Assembly: GCA_003259005.1 (NCBI GenBank)
Contig: QLII01000001.1
Location: 6,935,001-6,999,000, forward strand
Direction: 5' to 3'
Source: Spirosoma telluris
GTDB lineage: Bacteria > Bacteroidota > Bacteroidia > Cytophagales > Spirosomataceae
Length of the DNA stretch: 64,000 bases
The position numbers and the translations under genes are program-made. The first letter of the stretch is position 1, and each line of letters begins with the position of its first letter. A model generated the notes under the pieces. That model saw nothing but the letters and a program-made list of their open reading frames with translations, did no database searches and was not told the DNA's origin. This document shows, one piece after another, positions 39,937 through 47,766 of this stretch.

Positions 39937-40016
39937 AATAGAATCTATTGATTCTTATTGATGGTATTGTGTTGGTAATCAGAATCAAAAGAAACAATAG
40001 AATCAAAAAGAATCTA
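39937..40016. repeat. Imperfect intergenic palindrome, family G
   Basis: AATAGAATCTATTGATTC on the left and copies of AGAATCAAAAGAAACAATAG on the right are inverted, imperfect copies. The family is shared with 38100-38201 and 55436-55483. It lies just before the lipoprotein gene that is interrupted by the insertion sequence. Confidence 0.65.
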
Positions 40017-40470
40017 AATGAGTACGTTGGTAAGGTCAGTTATAGGTTTTTTGCAAATACGAGGTGCTCATCGTCAAGAGGTTCCTTATTATCGAGCTTG
40101 AGGGTTGAGGTGGTTGATTCAGTATTTACATTCCAGGTGCGATTTAACAGATCGAATGGTTTCGACGTCCCCATATTAAGTACCAGAGAGGCAAAGCCAT
40201 CACCACCATAATAGGTTACTGCCGGTGAATATACCCACGATCCCTTGGTTGTTTTGTTCCCATCGGTAACCGTTACAGACCCATCGCTTGAGAAGGCGAA
40301 CGTCATATTTTTAAAATTAGATGACTTGTCTTCTGTTTTTTGACGCAATGAACTAACCGACCAGCTACCCGCTGGCATAACTGACTTTAAGTCGATCGTA
40401 GTTGCTGTAGTCGCAGGAGCCACATCATCCGATTTTTTGCAGGAGATTGTCAGAGTGACCAATCCCACTA

Positions 40471-41659
40471 GTGTTTTAACTCTCAATCGTTGACGGGTAA
40501 AGCCGTTTTAGTTTAATTCGGGCATCCTCCGCTGTAAACTGCCAGTCTACTTTGGCCAATTTATCATTTCGTTGGCTTACCCAAGCCTGTACTTGCTGAT
40601 CGAACTCGGCCTGGCTGGCTACCCGATGCGTTAAGCCTTGGCGGGTTAGGATGCTTAATTCAATTTCAGCTACGTTCAGCCAGGAGCCATGCTTAGGTGT
40701 ATAGACAAAGTCAATCTTTTGCAGGATAGTGCGCGCCCGTTTTGGCTCAAATACCTCATACAAGGCTGCTTTTCGGTGAGCCGATAAGTTGTCCTGTACC
40801 AAGGTGATCCGGTCCGCATCCGTATACCATTCTTCCACAATACGGCCCACTACCTTCGCCCATTCGATGCTGTTATGACTCTGGGTGACCACCACCTGCC
40901 GCTGCCCAGCCAAGGGCTGAGCGACCATAAAGATCTCCACGACACCCTCTCGTTTGTACTCATAATCAACATGGTCAACGCCGTTTTTATCTGTGAAACC
41001 CAGATGGGTCTCGCTAACTAATTGCCGACGGGCTTCGTCCAGGCATACAATTGGCCGTTTCTGGTCAAATGGACGCTGGTATACATCCAGTACCTCTTCC
41101 ATCTGGCAGACAAATTCGGCAGAGGCTTCGGGGATTACCCACGACTTGACCCGCCAGGGCTTAAGCTTGTTTTTTTCAGCATCTTGCGCACCGTCTCTCG
41201 ACCAATTGTTTCGACATAGTTCAATTCGATCATTTTCTGGGCTAATAAACGTACTGTCCAGTGTGCATATCCAGCCGGTGGATTACTACACCGTAGCGCA
41301 ATCAGATGAGCCTCTACTCCGCCATCAAAAACGACATCTTTATACTTTTCGCGCTTTTTACCATTGAGGGCAAACTCGAAACCATCTTCTACAAAGCGCT
41401 CCCGTAGGCGTTCAATGCTACGAATACTAACCTGATAGGTGCTTTTAATGTGTTGATCTTTCAGCCAGTCAGGTTGGTTCTCATCGGCAGCCAACAAGAC
41501 ATAAGCTCGTTTAACGGCCTGACTCTTGGCATTGCGTTTGGCAATGATAGCCTGTAAGTGCTGGCGTTCTTGATCGGTCAAGGTGACATGGTACTTTTTC
41601 ATAGAGGGCGTACAAGGTTTACCTCAAAAATACCCGTCAGACACAAAAAGTCAAAACAC
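40471..41659 (-). mobile_element. IS630-family insertion sequence
   Basis: A 1189-bp element, flanked on both sides by TA (40469-40470 and 41660-41661), the target duplication of this family. Ends are GTGTTTTAAC at 40471 and GTCAAAACAC at 41650-41659. The 29-bp terminal inverted repeats agree at about 21 positions, with a perfect TGACGGGTA at the inner end. It carries one transposase gene and lies inside a lipoprotein gene. Confidence 0.92.
40476..41602 (-). CDS. IS630-family transposase (frameshift at a seven-A run)
   Basis: Two overlapping segments join to 375 residues. The first has a helix-turn-helix (KSTYQVSIRSIERLRERF) and the second the DDE catalytic core: Asp in IVCLDEARRQL, Asp in LVQDNLSAH and Glu in GSWLNVAEIEL. 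The frame changes at a run of seven A on the coding strand, followed by C. This fits either programmed -1 slippage (known in some insertion sequences) or a missing A, as elsewhere in this window. The stop codon lies inside the left inverted repeat. Confidence 0.88.
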
Positions 41660-41798
41660 TAGTAAGAGCACAAAAAGTTTCATAGGATAAGCGCGTTTAG
41701 AATTTCACCCAATACGGTGTAACCCTTATAAGAGTTGCGCGAACTACCTAGGAAATTTTACTCAGTACTAGTTGGGCTGTTTAAGCTTATCGCATCAG

Positions 41799-43801
41799 CT
41801 ACCGAACCAAAACGACACGGCTTTGCGCTCCAGTCGGTGTTTCTACCGTAACGGTATAACGACCAGCAGACAGCCCTCGTAAACTTAGCAGGCGGCTATA
41901 GTCGCCGGGTGACAGGTTTGACTCGTTGGTCGTTTTAACTTGTTGACCGAGCAAATTCGTTAGCGATAGCGTAACTGACCCCTTTTCAGATAAGCTAAAA
42001 TCTATGGTCAGGGTTTCAGTAGTTGGGTTTGGGTAGATGCGTAAACCTGTTTTTGCTGGTTCTGGAATGGCCGTTACAATCGACGTTGTTGTTGATTCGA
42101 TGTTTTTTAAGATCCAGTTATTCGGGTCGATAACTACATTTGTAACCGCCCCCCGACCGGGAACCGTGAACGTCTGATCGGTGCGATCGTTGAAAACCGT
42201 TACGATTGTGTCGCCCGCTGCCGATTGAACCAGCATCTGGATAGGCATGGTAAAGGATGCAGGATTGGTCGATCTGGTGTTGCTTTGTTGCAGACGTACC
42301 GTAGCCGATTTGCTGCCCCCGTGATGGTTACCTTGTAGGTAGGAAAACCATCATTATAAATCCACTGCTTAAAGAAATACCCCAAATCTCTCCCTGAAAC
42401 CTGTTGCGCTACTGCCTGGAAATCTTCGGTAACGGCGGTACTATAGGATAAAGCCGGACTCGCGACATACGTACGAAGCATACGAAAGAACGTACTATCG
42501 CCTACTATACCCCGGAGCATGTGCAGTATGGTAGCCCCTTTTGCATAGCTTCGATTCGAGTCAAAAATACTTCCGATACTACTAATGTTCTGTACATAGA
42601 CGCTCCCTGTTGCAAGACGAGCTCTAGTCATAAACGCATTCATAGAGGATTGGTACCCAGCTTGCTTATTTACAGATTCGATATAAAGAGCCTCGGCATA
42701 GGAAGCAAAACCTTCATTAAGCCAGATATTTTGCCAGTCGCGGCAAGTGATTTTATCACCAAACCATTGGTGAGCCAATTCATGGGCAATTGTCGTTGGT
42801 GTAAATGCTCCAGCACCCATTGAACTCACTGTCTGATGCTCCATTCCACTATTGTCACCAAACTGTGCATGGCCATATTTCTCGCGTAGAAAGGGATAGG
42901 CCCCGAATTGATTGGTAAACAACTGGAGCATACTAGGCGTAAGGGCAAGATTAGCCTGAATACTGGCTAGATTTTCAGGATAGATATAGTGGGTTACGGG
43001 CATTGTCTGCCCTCCGGAGGTAAAGGGGGTGTCGTATTGCGCGAAGTTCGAAACGGCTATCGAAATCAGGTACTGGGAAATTGGGTAGCTATTCTTCCAT
43101 AAATAGGTTTTAGTCCCGTCTGCATTGGTTGTTGTGCTGATAAGTTTGCCATTGGAAACCGATATCAACTGCGCCGGGGCAGTAATTCGTACTGACGAAG
43201 AGTCGGCTTTGTCGGCGGGGGTGTCGCGGCAGGGGAACCAGTCTGATGCTCCATAAGGCTCGCTCAAGGTCCAGATAGCAGGATCACCTGCCGTCCCATG
43301 CTTATCAAAGGCAAAATTAGTATAGCCAGGGCCATTTGATGTATTATTCGGGATACCCTGATAAAACACGGTTAGTGTCAGAGCCTGTCCAGTTGTTAGG
43401 GCTTTAGGGGGCGTAATGGTCAGCTTGTTTTGGGCATGCTGGAAGGTTACTTTATGATTACCCACTTTTACCGAATCAACGCGTAGCCCTTCGCCGGTTG
43501 TGGCGCTGGTTGAGTTTAGATCCAGAAAAAAGCTAGTCAGCGACGCTGTCGTGCTCTTCAGCGTTATGGTTGTGGCTCCACGCAGGCTGGCAGGAGTGGC
43601 TGTCAGACGCAAGTCAAGCCCGTAATAGGTAACGTCGATGGAGGCATCGCCGGGGTAAGCCAGCCGCGCTTTCGGATTAGCTGCCAACTGACCAAAGTAG
43701 CGTATTTTGCTGGCCTGGCAAGCCTGCCAGCCTTCTAGTTCGGACTGGGCGTGGGAAACAAAGGGGAGCAAAAACAGGAGAAATAGGGAAAGTTGTTTCA
43801 T
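41799..43801 (-). CDS. M1-family metallopeptidase with T9SS sorting domain (one frameshift)
   Basis: A one-base loss in the C run at 42316-42320 splits the gene; restored, the protein is 667 residues. A signal peptide (LSLFLLFLLPFVSHAQ) is present. The gluzincin site is HELAHQWFGDKITC followed by the third ligand in NEGFASYAEALY, as in aminopeptidase N/leukotriene A4 hydrolase-like enzymes. The last 80 residues (IYPNPTTETLTIDF and a final VLVR) form a type A T9SS sorting domain, so the enzyme is secreted through the outer membrane and probably attached to the cell surface. It would trim peptides outside the cell. Confidence 0.88.
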
Positions 43802-43856
43802 GACGTTTGTGGCGAAAGGAAATGAACGGCAAAGCTACCGATTGGTTAAACCAACC

Positions 43857-44522
43857 TTACTCGTCGTCTGGTTCTTCTGGAGTCAGAAAAGCAGGCAATT
43901 TCGGGCGCTCTTCGGCTTTTTCTTTTAACGCTTCCAGTTTTTTCTGCTCGGCTTCGGGTAATTGAAGTTGCCAGCCCATTGAGCTCGCCAGTTGATACAT
44001 CATATACTGGATCTGATTGTTGGCGATTTTAGGAAGATCACTCTGCATGGCCCGGTCGTTCATGGCCTGCTTAGCCTCGTCCAGAATTTGGGTATAATCG
44101 GCTCCGCTGAAGTGATTGAGAATACCGGCCTGAATATCGTAGAACTTATAATCGGTATCGATGGAGAGGATTTCGGGTTGGGGAAAGGACTCAATGATTA
44201 ATTTTTTGGAGTCATTATTAGGTATCTGAAAGCGGACTTTAGCAAAATCGAAGCCCACCAGCACTTTCGATTTGGCAATGACCATGGCTTTTTTAGGATC
44301 ATTCAGGACGTATAGTATCTTTTTTTGATCCTGGTAATTATAAATCTCTGAGAAATAGCCCTCGGCCATTACCACTTTAAACACCTTCTCGATACGCTCC
44401 AGCAAGAGTACAGAGTCCCGCTGAACCTCGGGAGTTATGGAACGGTTACGCAGTGTATTGGCCAGGGCAACCCCTCCGCCTGCACCAACCAGTAAAAGTA
44501 AAACGGTGGTTAAGAAATCCAT
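43857..44522 (-). CDS. DUF4230 membrane protein
   Basis: A 221-residue protein with an N-terminal membrane segment (FLTTVLLLLVGAGGGVALA) and a soluble part of the DUF4230 type (LVGFDFAKVRFQIPNNDSKKLIIESFPQPEI). The tail is a charged helix. Function is unknown. It probably sits in the inner membrane with the soluble domain on one side. It stands upstream of the M1 peptidase gene on the same strand. Confidence 0.78.
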   Translation of the reverse strand: MDFLTTVLLLLVGAGGGVALANTLRNRSITPEVQRDSVLLLERIEKVFKVVMAEGYFSEIYNYQDQKKILYVLNDPKKAMVIAKSKVLVGFDFAKVRFQIPNNDSKKLIIESFPQPEILSIDTDYKFYDIQAGILNHFSGADYTQILDEAKQAMNDRAMQSDLPKIANNQIQYMMYQLASSMGWQLQLPEAEQKKLEALKEKAEERPKLPAFLTPEEPDDE

Positions 44523-44567
44523 GTAGCTATAAGGTGAATGCCAATGAGGTTTAATCCATTGCTCAGT

Positions 44568-44960
44568 TTAAACTGGAATTAACAAAATTTCGTAAAGCTT
44601 GAATTTGCTGTCATCCGAAATGACAGGCAACTTGTTTGTTTGCGATTGAGCAATAATTAAACGATCGAAGGGGTCGCTATGATGATAAGGAAGGGCTTGT
44701 AGGCTTATTAAATCGGCAAAATTGAAATCCAGAATCAGGAAGCCTTTATCAATCAAATAATCTTCTAGTTCCGTAAAAGGAATGCCAATAGTTAATCGAC
44801 CCATTGATACCTTAATCGTAATTTCCCAAAGGCTGACCTGACTTATCCAAATTACATTGGATGGCTCATTAAGCCGGGCAATTGCATTTTTGGAGAGCCG
44901 CTCATCTCCCTGCATATACCAAATTAGGACATGAGTATCAATGAGGTAGCGTTCCTTCAT
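44568..44960 (-). CDS. PIN-domain toxin (VapC-like)
   Basis: A 130-residue PIN-domain ribonuclease. Acidic residues appear in YLIDTHVLIWYM (first Asp), LYEITIK-like LWEITIKVSM (Glu), and DPFDRLIIAQS with a further Asp in VISDDSKF. This is the form of type II toxin VapC, usually cleaving tRNA or rRNA. Its start overlaps the end of the antitoxin gene by four bases (44957-44960), the classical arrangement. It lies in an operon with the next gene. Confidence 0.87.
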   Translation of the reverse strand: MKERYLIDTHVLIWYMQGDERLSKNAIARLNEPSNVIWISQVSLWEITIKVSMGRLTIGIPFTELEDYLIDKGFLILDFNFADLISLQALPYHHSDPFDRLIIAQSQTNKLPVISDDSKFKLYEILLIPV

Positions 44961-45169
44961 GGCATATAATCCTTAAACGCTTCTATTGGATCGTTGAAGT
45001 TATCCGTGACGGCTAAAAAAACGTTTTTCCCAGAGCCAAATACGCGTTTAGGGGTCGGGAGCGTTGATTGGCTTTTTTTTTTAAATAGGGTTAATTGTTG
45101 GATTAACTGAGGATCATCCAGGCTGGCAACCCATTGGATTAAGTCCAGTTTTTGCGCTTGCGTGCTCAT
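44957..45169 (-). CDS. Putative antitoxin (DUF2281-like)
   Basis: A 70-residue protein starting at the ATG 45169. It is small and acidic-to-basic, with the DUF2281-like stretch QKLDLIQWVASLDDPQLI and a tail FNDPIEAFKDYMP that would be the toxin-binding segment. It precedes and overlaps the VapC-like toxin gene. I chose the start so that the protein begins MSTQAQKLD; a longer upstream reading runs through the terminator of rny. Antitoxin role is inferred from position and size. Confidence 0.75.
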   Translation of the reverse strand: MSTQAQKLDLIQWVASLDDPQLIQQLTLFKKKSQSTLPTPKRVFGSGKNVFLAVTDNFNDPIEAFKDYMP

Positions 45170-45227
45170 AGAGACATAATGAATTTTGCCGAAGGTAAAA
45201 CAAAAATAAGTATTGAAGAATTTCAAC

Positions 45228-45259
45228 GAAAAAGGGAACCTGACTAGGTTCCCTTTTTC
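45228..45259 (-). terminator. Rho-independent-type hairpin downstream of rny
   Basis: GAAAAAGGGAACC (45228-45240) and GGTTCCCTTTTTC (45247-45259) pair perfectly over a 6-base loop, with the T run being part of the stem. It is 24 bp past the rny stop on the minus strand and separates it from the toxin-antitoxin pair. Confidence 0.85.
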
Positions 45260-45283
45260 GTTGATTGCATTCACCAGTATAAC

Positions 45284-46888
45284 TTACTTCGCGTACGCTA
45301 CAGCCCGCATTTCTCGAATAACGGTCACTTTGATCTGACCGGGGTACTGCATTTCTTTCTCGATCTTCTGCGAGATCTCATACGAAAGTACGCCCGCCCG
45401 TTCGTCGGAAACGTGATCGGCATCGACCATAATTCGTAGTTCGCGACCTGCCTGAATAGCGTAGCACTTCGTTACACCAGGGAAGTTTCCAGCTAGTTCT
45501 TCGAGTTCTTTCAGTCGTTTGATGTAAGACTCCATCATTTCGCGACGGGCACCAGGGCGCGAGCCAGATACGGCATCGCAAACCTGAACAATTGGCGAAA
45601 TCATGCTGGTCATCTCGATTTCGTCATGGTGAGCGCCAATGGCGTTAATGACTTCGGGATTCTCTTTGTATTTCTTCGCCAGCTCCATACCCAGAATGGC
45701 GTGGGGTAGCTCTGCTTCTTCGGGCCATACTTTGCCAATATCGTGGAGTAAACCTGCCCGTTTTGCTAGTTTGGCATTCAAGCCCAGTTCCGCAGCCATG
45801 GTCGCACAAAGCTTAGCCACTTCGCGTGAGTGCTGGAGGAGGTTCTGACCGTAACTTGATCGGAAACGCATCCGACCTACCATTTTAATTAGTTCGGGAT
45901 GAAGACCGTGGATGCCAAGATCAATGACGGTGCGTTCGCCAATCTCCACAATTTCGTCTTCAATGTTCTTGCGGGTCTTGGCAACGATTTCTTCAATACG
46001 AGCTGGGTGAATACGACCATCCTGTACAAGCCGGTGTAAGGAGAGCCGGGCAATCTCGCGTCGGACAGGGTCGAACCCTGAAATGATGATCGCTTCAGGC
46101 GTATCGTCGACAATGATTTCGACACCTGTAGCCGCTTCCAGCGCACGGATATTTCGGCCTTCGCGACCAATCACTTTACCTTTAACATCGTCGGATTCGA
46201 TATTGAAAACAGATACGCAGTTCTCGATTGCGTGTTCGGTAGCGGTCCGTTGAATTGTTTCGATAACCACCTTCTTGGCCTCTTTCGTAGCGGTCAATTT
46301 GGCTTCTTCAACGATATTTTTAATGTAGGAAGAGGCCCGACTTTCGGCTTCAGCCTTGAGGGTATCGATTAATTGCTCTCTAGCCTGATCGGCTGATAGA
46401 CCCGCAATTTTTTCGAGTTGAGCGACCTGGTCAGCCAGCATTCGGTCAGCTTCCTGCTGCCGCCGATCAACATCTTCACGCCGTTTATTAAGTGCTTCGA
46501 TTTGTTGCGAAAGGCTGTTTTTTTGCTGGCCCAGCTCATTGCGTTGCTGGTTCAGTTCCCCTTCACGATTACGTTGTTGATCGGCCTGTTGGGCTAATTG
46601 TTGTTCCCGCTGCTTGAGTTTGCTTTCGTTTTGTAGAAGTAGATTTCGTTTCTGATTTGTTGTTTCTTCGAATTCAGTTTTTAGCTTCAGATACTTCTCT
46701 TTAGCTTCCAGCATTCGCTCTTTTTTAATCGTTTCGGCCTGTATTTCAGCATTTTTTAAAATCGCTGCTGCTTTTTCTTCCGCTTCCTTTTCGTGCTTTC
46801 CACGAATGCTCGCCATTGTCTGGCGGCCAATCAGTATGCCAATACCACCCGTTACGAGGGCAGCAAGAATCGTTAACCAAATGTCCAT
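45284..46888 (-). CDS. rny: Ribonuclease Y
   Basis: A 534-residue protein, normal for RNase Y. It starts with a membrane anchor (IWLTILAALVTGGIGILIG), followed by a long coiled coil with many Gln, Glu and Lys (residues about 30-195). A KH domain comes next (DVKGKVIGREGRNIRALE), then an HD phosphohydrolase domain (LAKRAGLLHDIGKVWPEEAE). It degrades mRNA at the inner face of the membrane. It is preceded by zapA with a 106-bp gap and followed by a hairpin terminator. The sequence has no frame break. Confidence 0.95.
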   Translation of the reverse strand: MDIWLTILAALVTGGIGILIGRQTMASIRGKHEKEAEEKAAAILKNAEIQAETIKKERMLEAKEKYLKLKTEFEETTNQKRNLLLQNESKLKQREQQLAQQADQQRNREGELNQQRNELGQQKNSLSQQIEALNKRREDVDRRQQEADRMLADQVAQLEKIAGLSADQAREQLIDTLKAEAESRASSYIKNIVEEAKLTATKEAKKVVIETIQRTATEHAIENCVSVFNIESDDVKGKVIGREGRNIRALEAATGVEIIVDDTPEAIIISGFDPVRREIARLSLHRLVQDGRIHPARIEEIVAKTRKNIEDEIVEIGERTVIDLGIHGLHPELIKMVGRMRFRSSYGQNLLQHSREVAKLCATMAAELGLNAKLAKRAGLLHDIGKVWPEEAELPHAILGMELAKKYKENPEVINAIGAHHDEIEMTSMISPIVQVCDAVSGSRPGARREMMESYIKRLKELEELAGNFPGVTKCYAIQAGRELRIMVDADHVSDERAGVLSYEISQKIEKEMQYPGQIKVTVIREMRAVAYAK

Positions 46889-46994
46889 TGGACTATATCG
46901 TTAGGGTTGAACAAATAAACCATCAACCTGCTGCGATACGATTGCCCTGAACGCGAACTCTGAGTCATTGCGGGTTGGACAGCCCGCCGGTTTT
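46889..46994 (-). ncRNA. Candidate small RNA (6S-like position) between zapA and rny
   Basis: The 106-bp gap on the minus strand between zapA and rny could hold a small RNA. Pairing of AAACC with GGTTT and CAACC with GGTTG would be nested around a large internal loop. In many bacteria 6S RNA (ssrS) is encoded next to zapA, so this place fits. No 6S-specific consensus was checked, and the call is a position-based guess. Confidence 0.35.
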
Positions 46995-47282
46995 CTATGT
47001 CGTTATGACCGGCGTGACGACCTGGTCTAATTGAGTTATTTTGTCAAACACCATTTGTTGTAATCGCTGCATCTGTCGTTCTCCTCTGAGCTTGGTGACC
47101 AAGCAGTCGAAGGCTATCATTGCCAGAGCTTCCTGCGTTTCAGCAAAGCCCTTCTCCCGGTATTGCTTCAGTTCCTCCTGAATCAGCTTGGCGGCTTCGC
47201 GTACGACGGCTTCCGCTTCCGGCTCTACATATAATTTGTAGGTACGGTCGGCTATTTTTACGCGAATTGGCAGTTCTTCCAT
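46995..47282 (-). CDS. zapA: Cell division protein ZapA
   Basis: A 95-residue protein. It begins with the ZapA N-terminal strand pattern PIRVKIADRTYKLYVEPEAE and continues with a helix QEALAMIAFDCLVTKL and a coiled tail. ZapA binds FtsZ and stabilises the Z ring. The upstream neighbour on the strand is a coiled-coil gene, the downstream one is rny. Length and start (from MEELPIRV) fit the family. Confidence 0.87.
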   Translation of the reverse strand: MEELPIRVKIADRTYKLYVEPEAEAVVREAAKLIQEELKQYREKGFAETQEALAMIAFDCLVTKLRGERQMQRLQQMVFDKITQLDQVVTPVITT

Positions 47283-47330
47283 CGCTGCAGTCGGCTCAGA
47301 TGGGGACTAATCCCCGGAGCCAATTTGGGT

Positions 47331-47669
47331 TTATGACAAACTACTCAAATGAGCTATGCACCGTTCCAATTCCCGGATATACTCGTCGAGTTGTTGTTTT
47401 AATTCAGCATTCGTATCTTTATCAGACAAGTTGTCTTTTACAATTATACCACTATCTTTTGAATTTGGTGTATTTTTTTCCGGATTAGCTGGTTTTTTTC
47501 GTAATTCGATGACTAATTTCTGCTCCTCTCTAAGGCTTTCCTGAAGGGCATTATTTTCCCTTTCCAACTGCTCTACCTGCTTTTTTGCTTCAGCGTACAT
47601 GCCCGTAAGCAACTCAAGTTTGTGCTCGAATCGCTCTACTAGTGCAATGATTTGGTTTTCGCTAACCAC
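47331..47669 (-). CDS. Small coiled-coil protein (ZapB-like shape)
   Basis: A 112-residue protein that is almost entirely coiled coil: IIALVERFEHKLELLTGMYA and EQLERENNALQESLREEQKL. It starts at a GTG (47669). Its length, composition and place directly before zapA suggest a division-ring accessory protein, as in ZapB, but the family is not certain. The tail, after a Ser/Asn-rich linker, has LKQQLDEYIRELERCIAHL. It follows a STR-derived palindrome that separates it from pheT. Confidence 0.7.
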   Translation of the reverse strand: MVSENQIIALVERFEHKLELLTGMYAEAKKQVEQLERENNALQESLREEQKLVIELRKKPANPEKNTPNSKDSGIIVKDNLSDKDTNAELKQQLDEYIRELERCIAHLSSLS

Positions 47670-47680
47670 AGATTTAATGA

Positions 47681-47765
47681 GTGAAAAAGCGAAAGAGTGA
47701 AAGAGCGAAAGAGCGAAAATTGCTTGCGTTAGTTTTCACTTTTTCACTCTTTCGCCCTTTCACTA
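47681..47765. repeat. Palindrome built of GAAAGAGYGAAAGAG short repeats, family C
   Basis: Left part (47681-47719) repeats GTGAAAGAGCGAAAGAGCG-like units; right part (47731-47765) has the complement CACTTTTTCACTCTTTCGCC. Similar arms occur at 53862-53961. It sits between pheT (stop at 47767) and the next gene of the same strand. Confidence 0.85.
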
Positions 47766-47766
47766 T

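Larger units (their letters stand above)
40040..41683 (-). pseudogene. Small lipoprotein gene interrupted by an IS630-family element
   Basis: The 3' part (40040-40470) encodes a lipoprotein after the insertion point. Joining the sequence before the element (41660-41683) to that part restores MKLFVLLLVGLVTLTISC as a perfect lipoprotein signal, followed by KKSDDVAPATT. The target TA sits in codon 8. The mature domain has 130 residues with WSVSSLRQKTEDKSSNFKN and SDGSVTVTDG, typical of lipocalin-like Bacteroidota lipoproteins. The first seven codons are now separated from the rest, so a functional lipoprotein is unlikely. I infer the insertion is recent because the two parts still join exactly. 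Confidence 0.85.

Noticed and set aside
45170..45274. Upstream extension of the antitoxin gene
   Set aside because: It reads through the hairpin terminator of rny.
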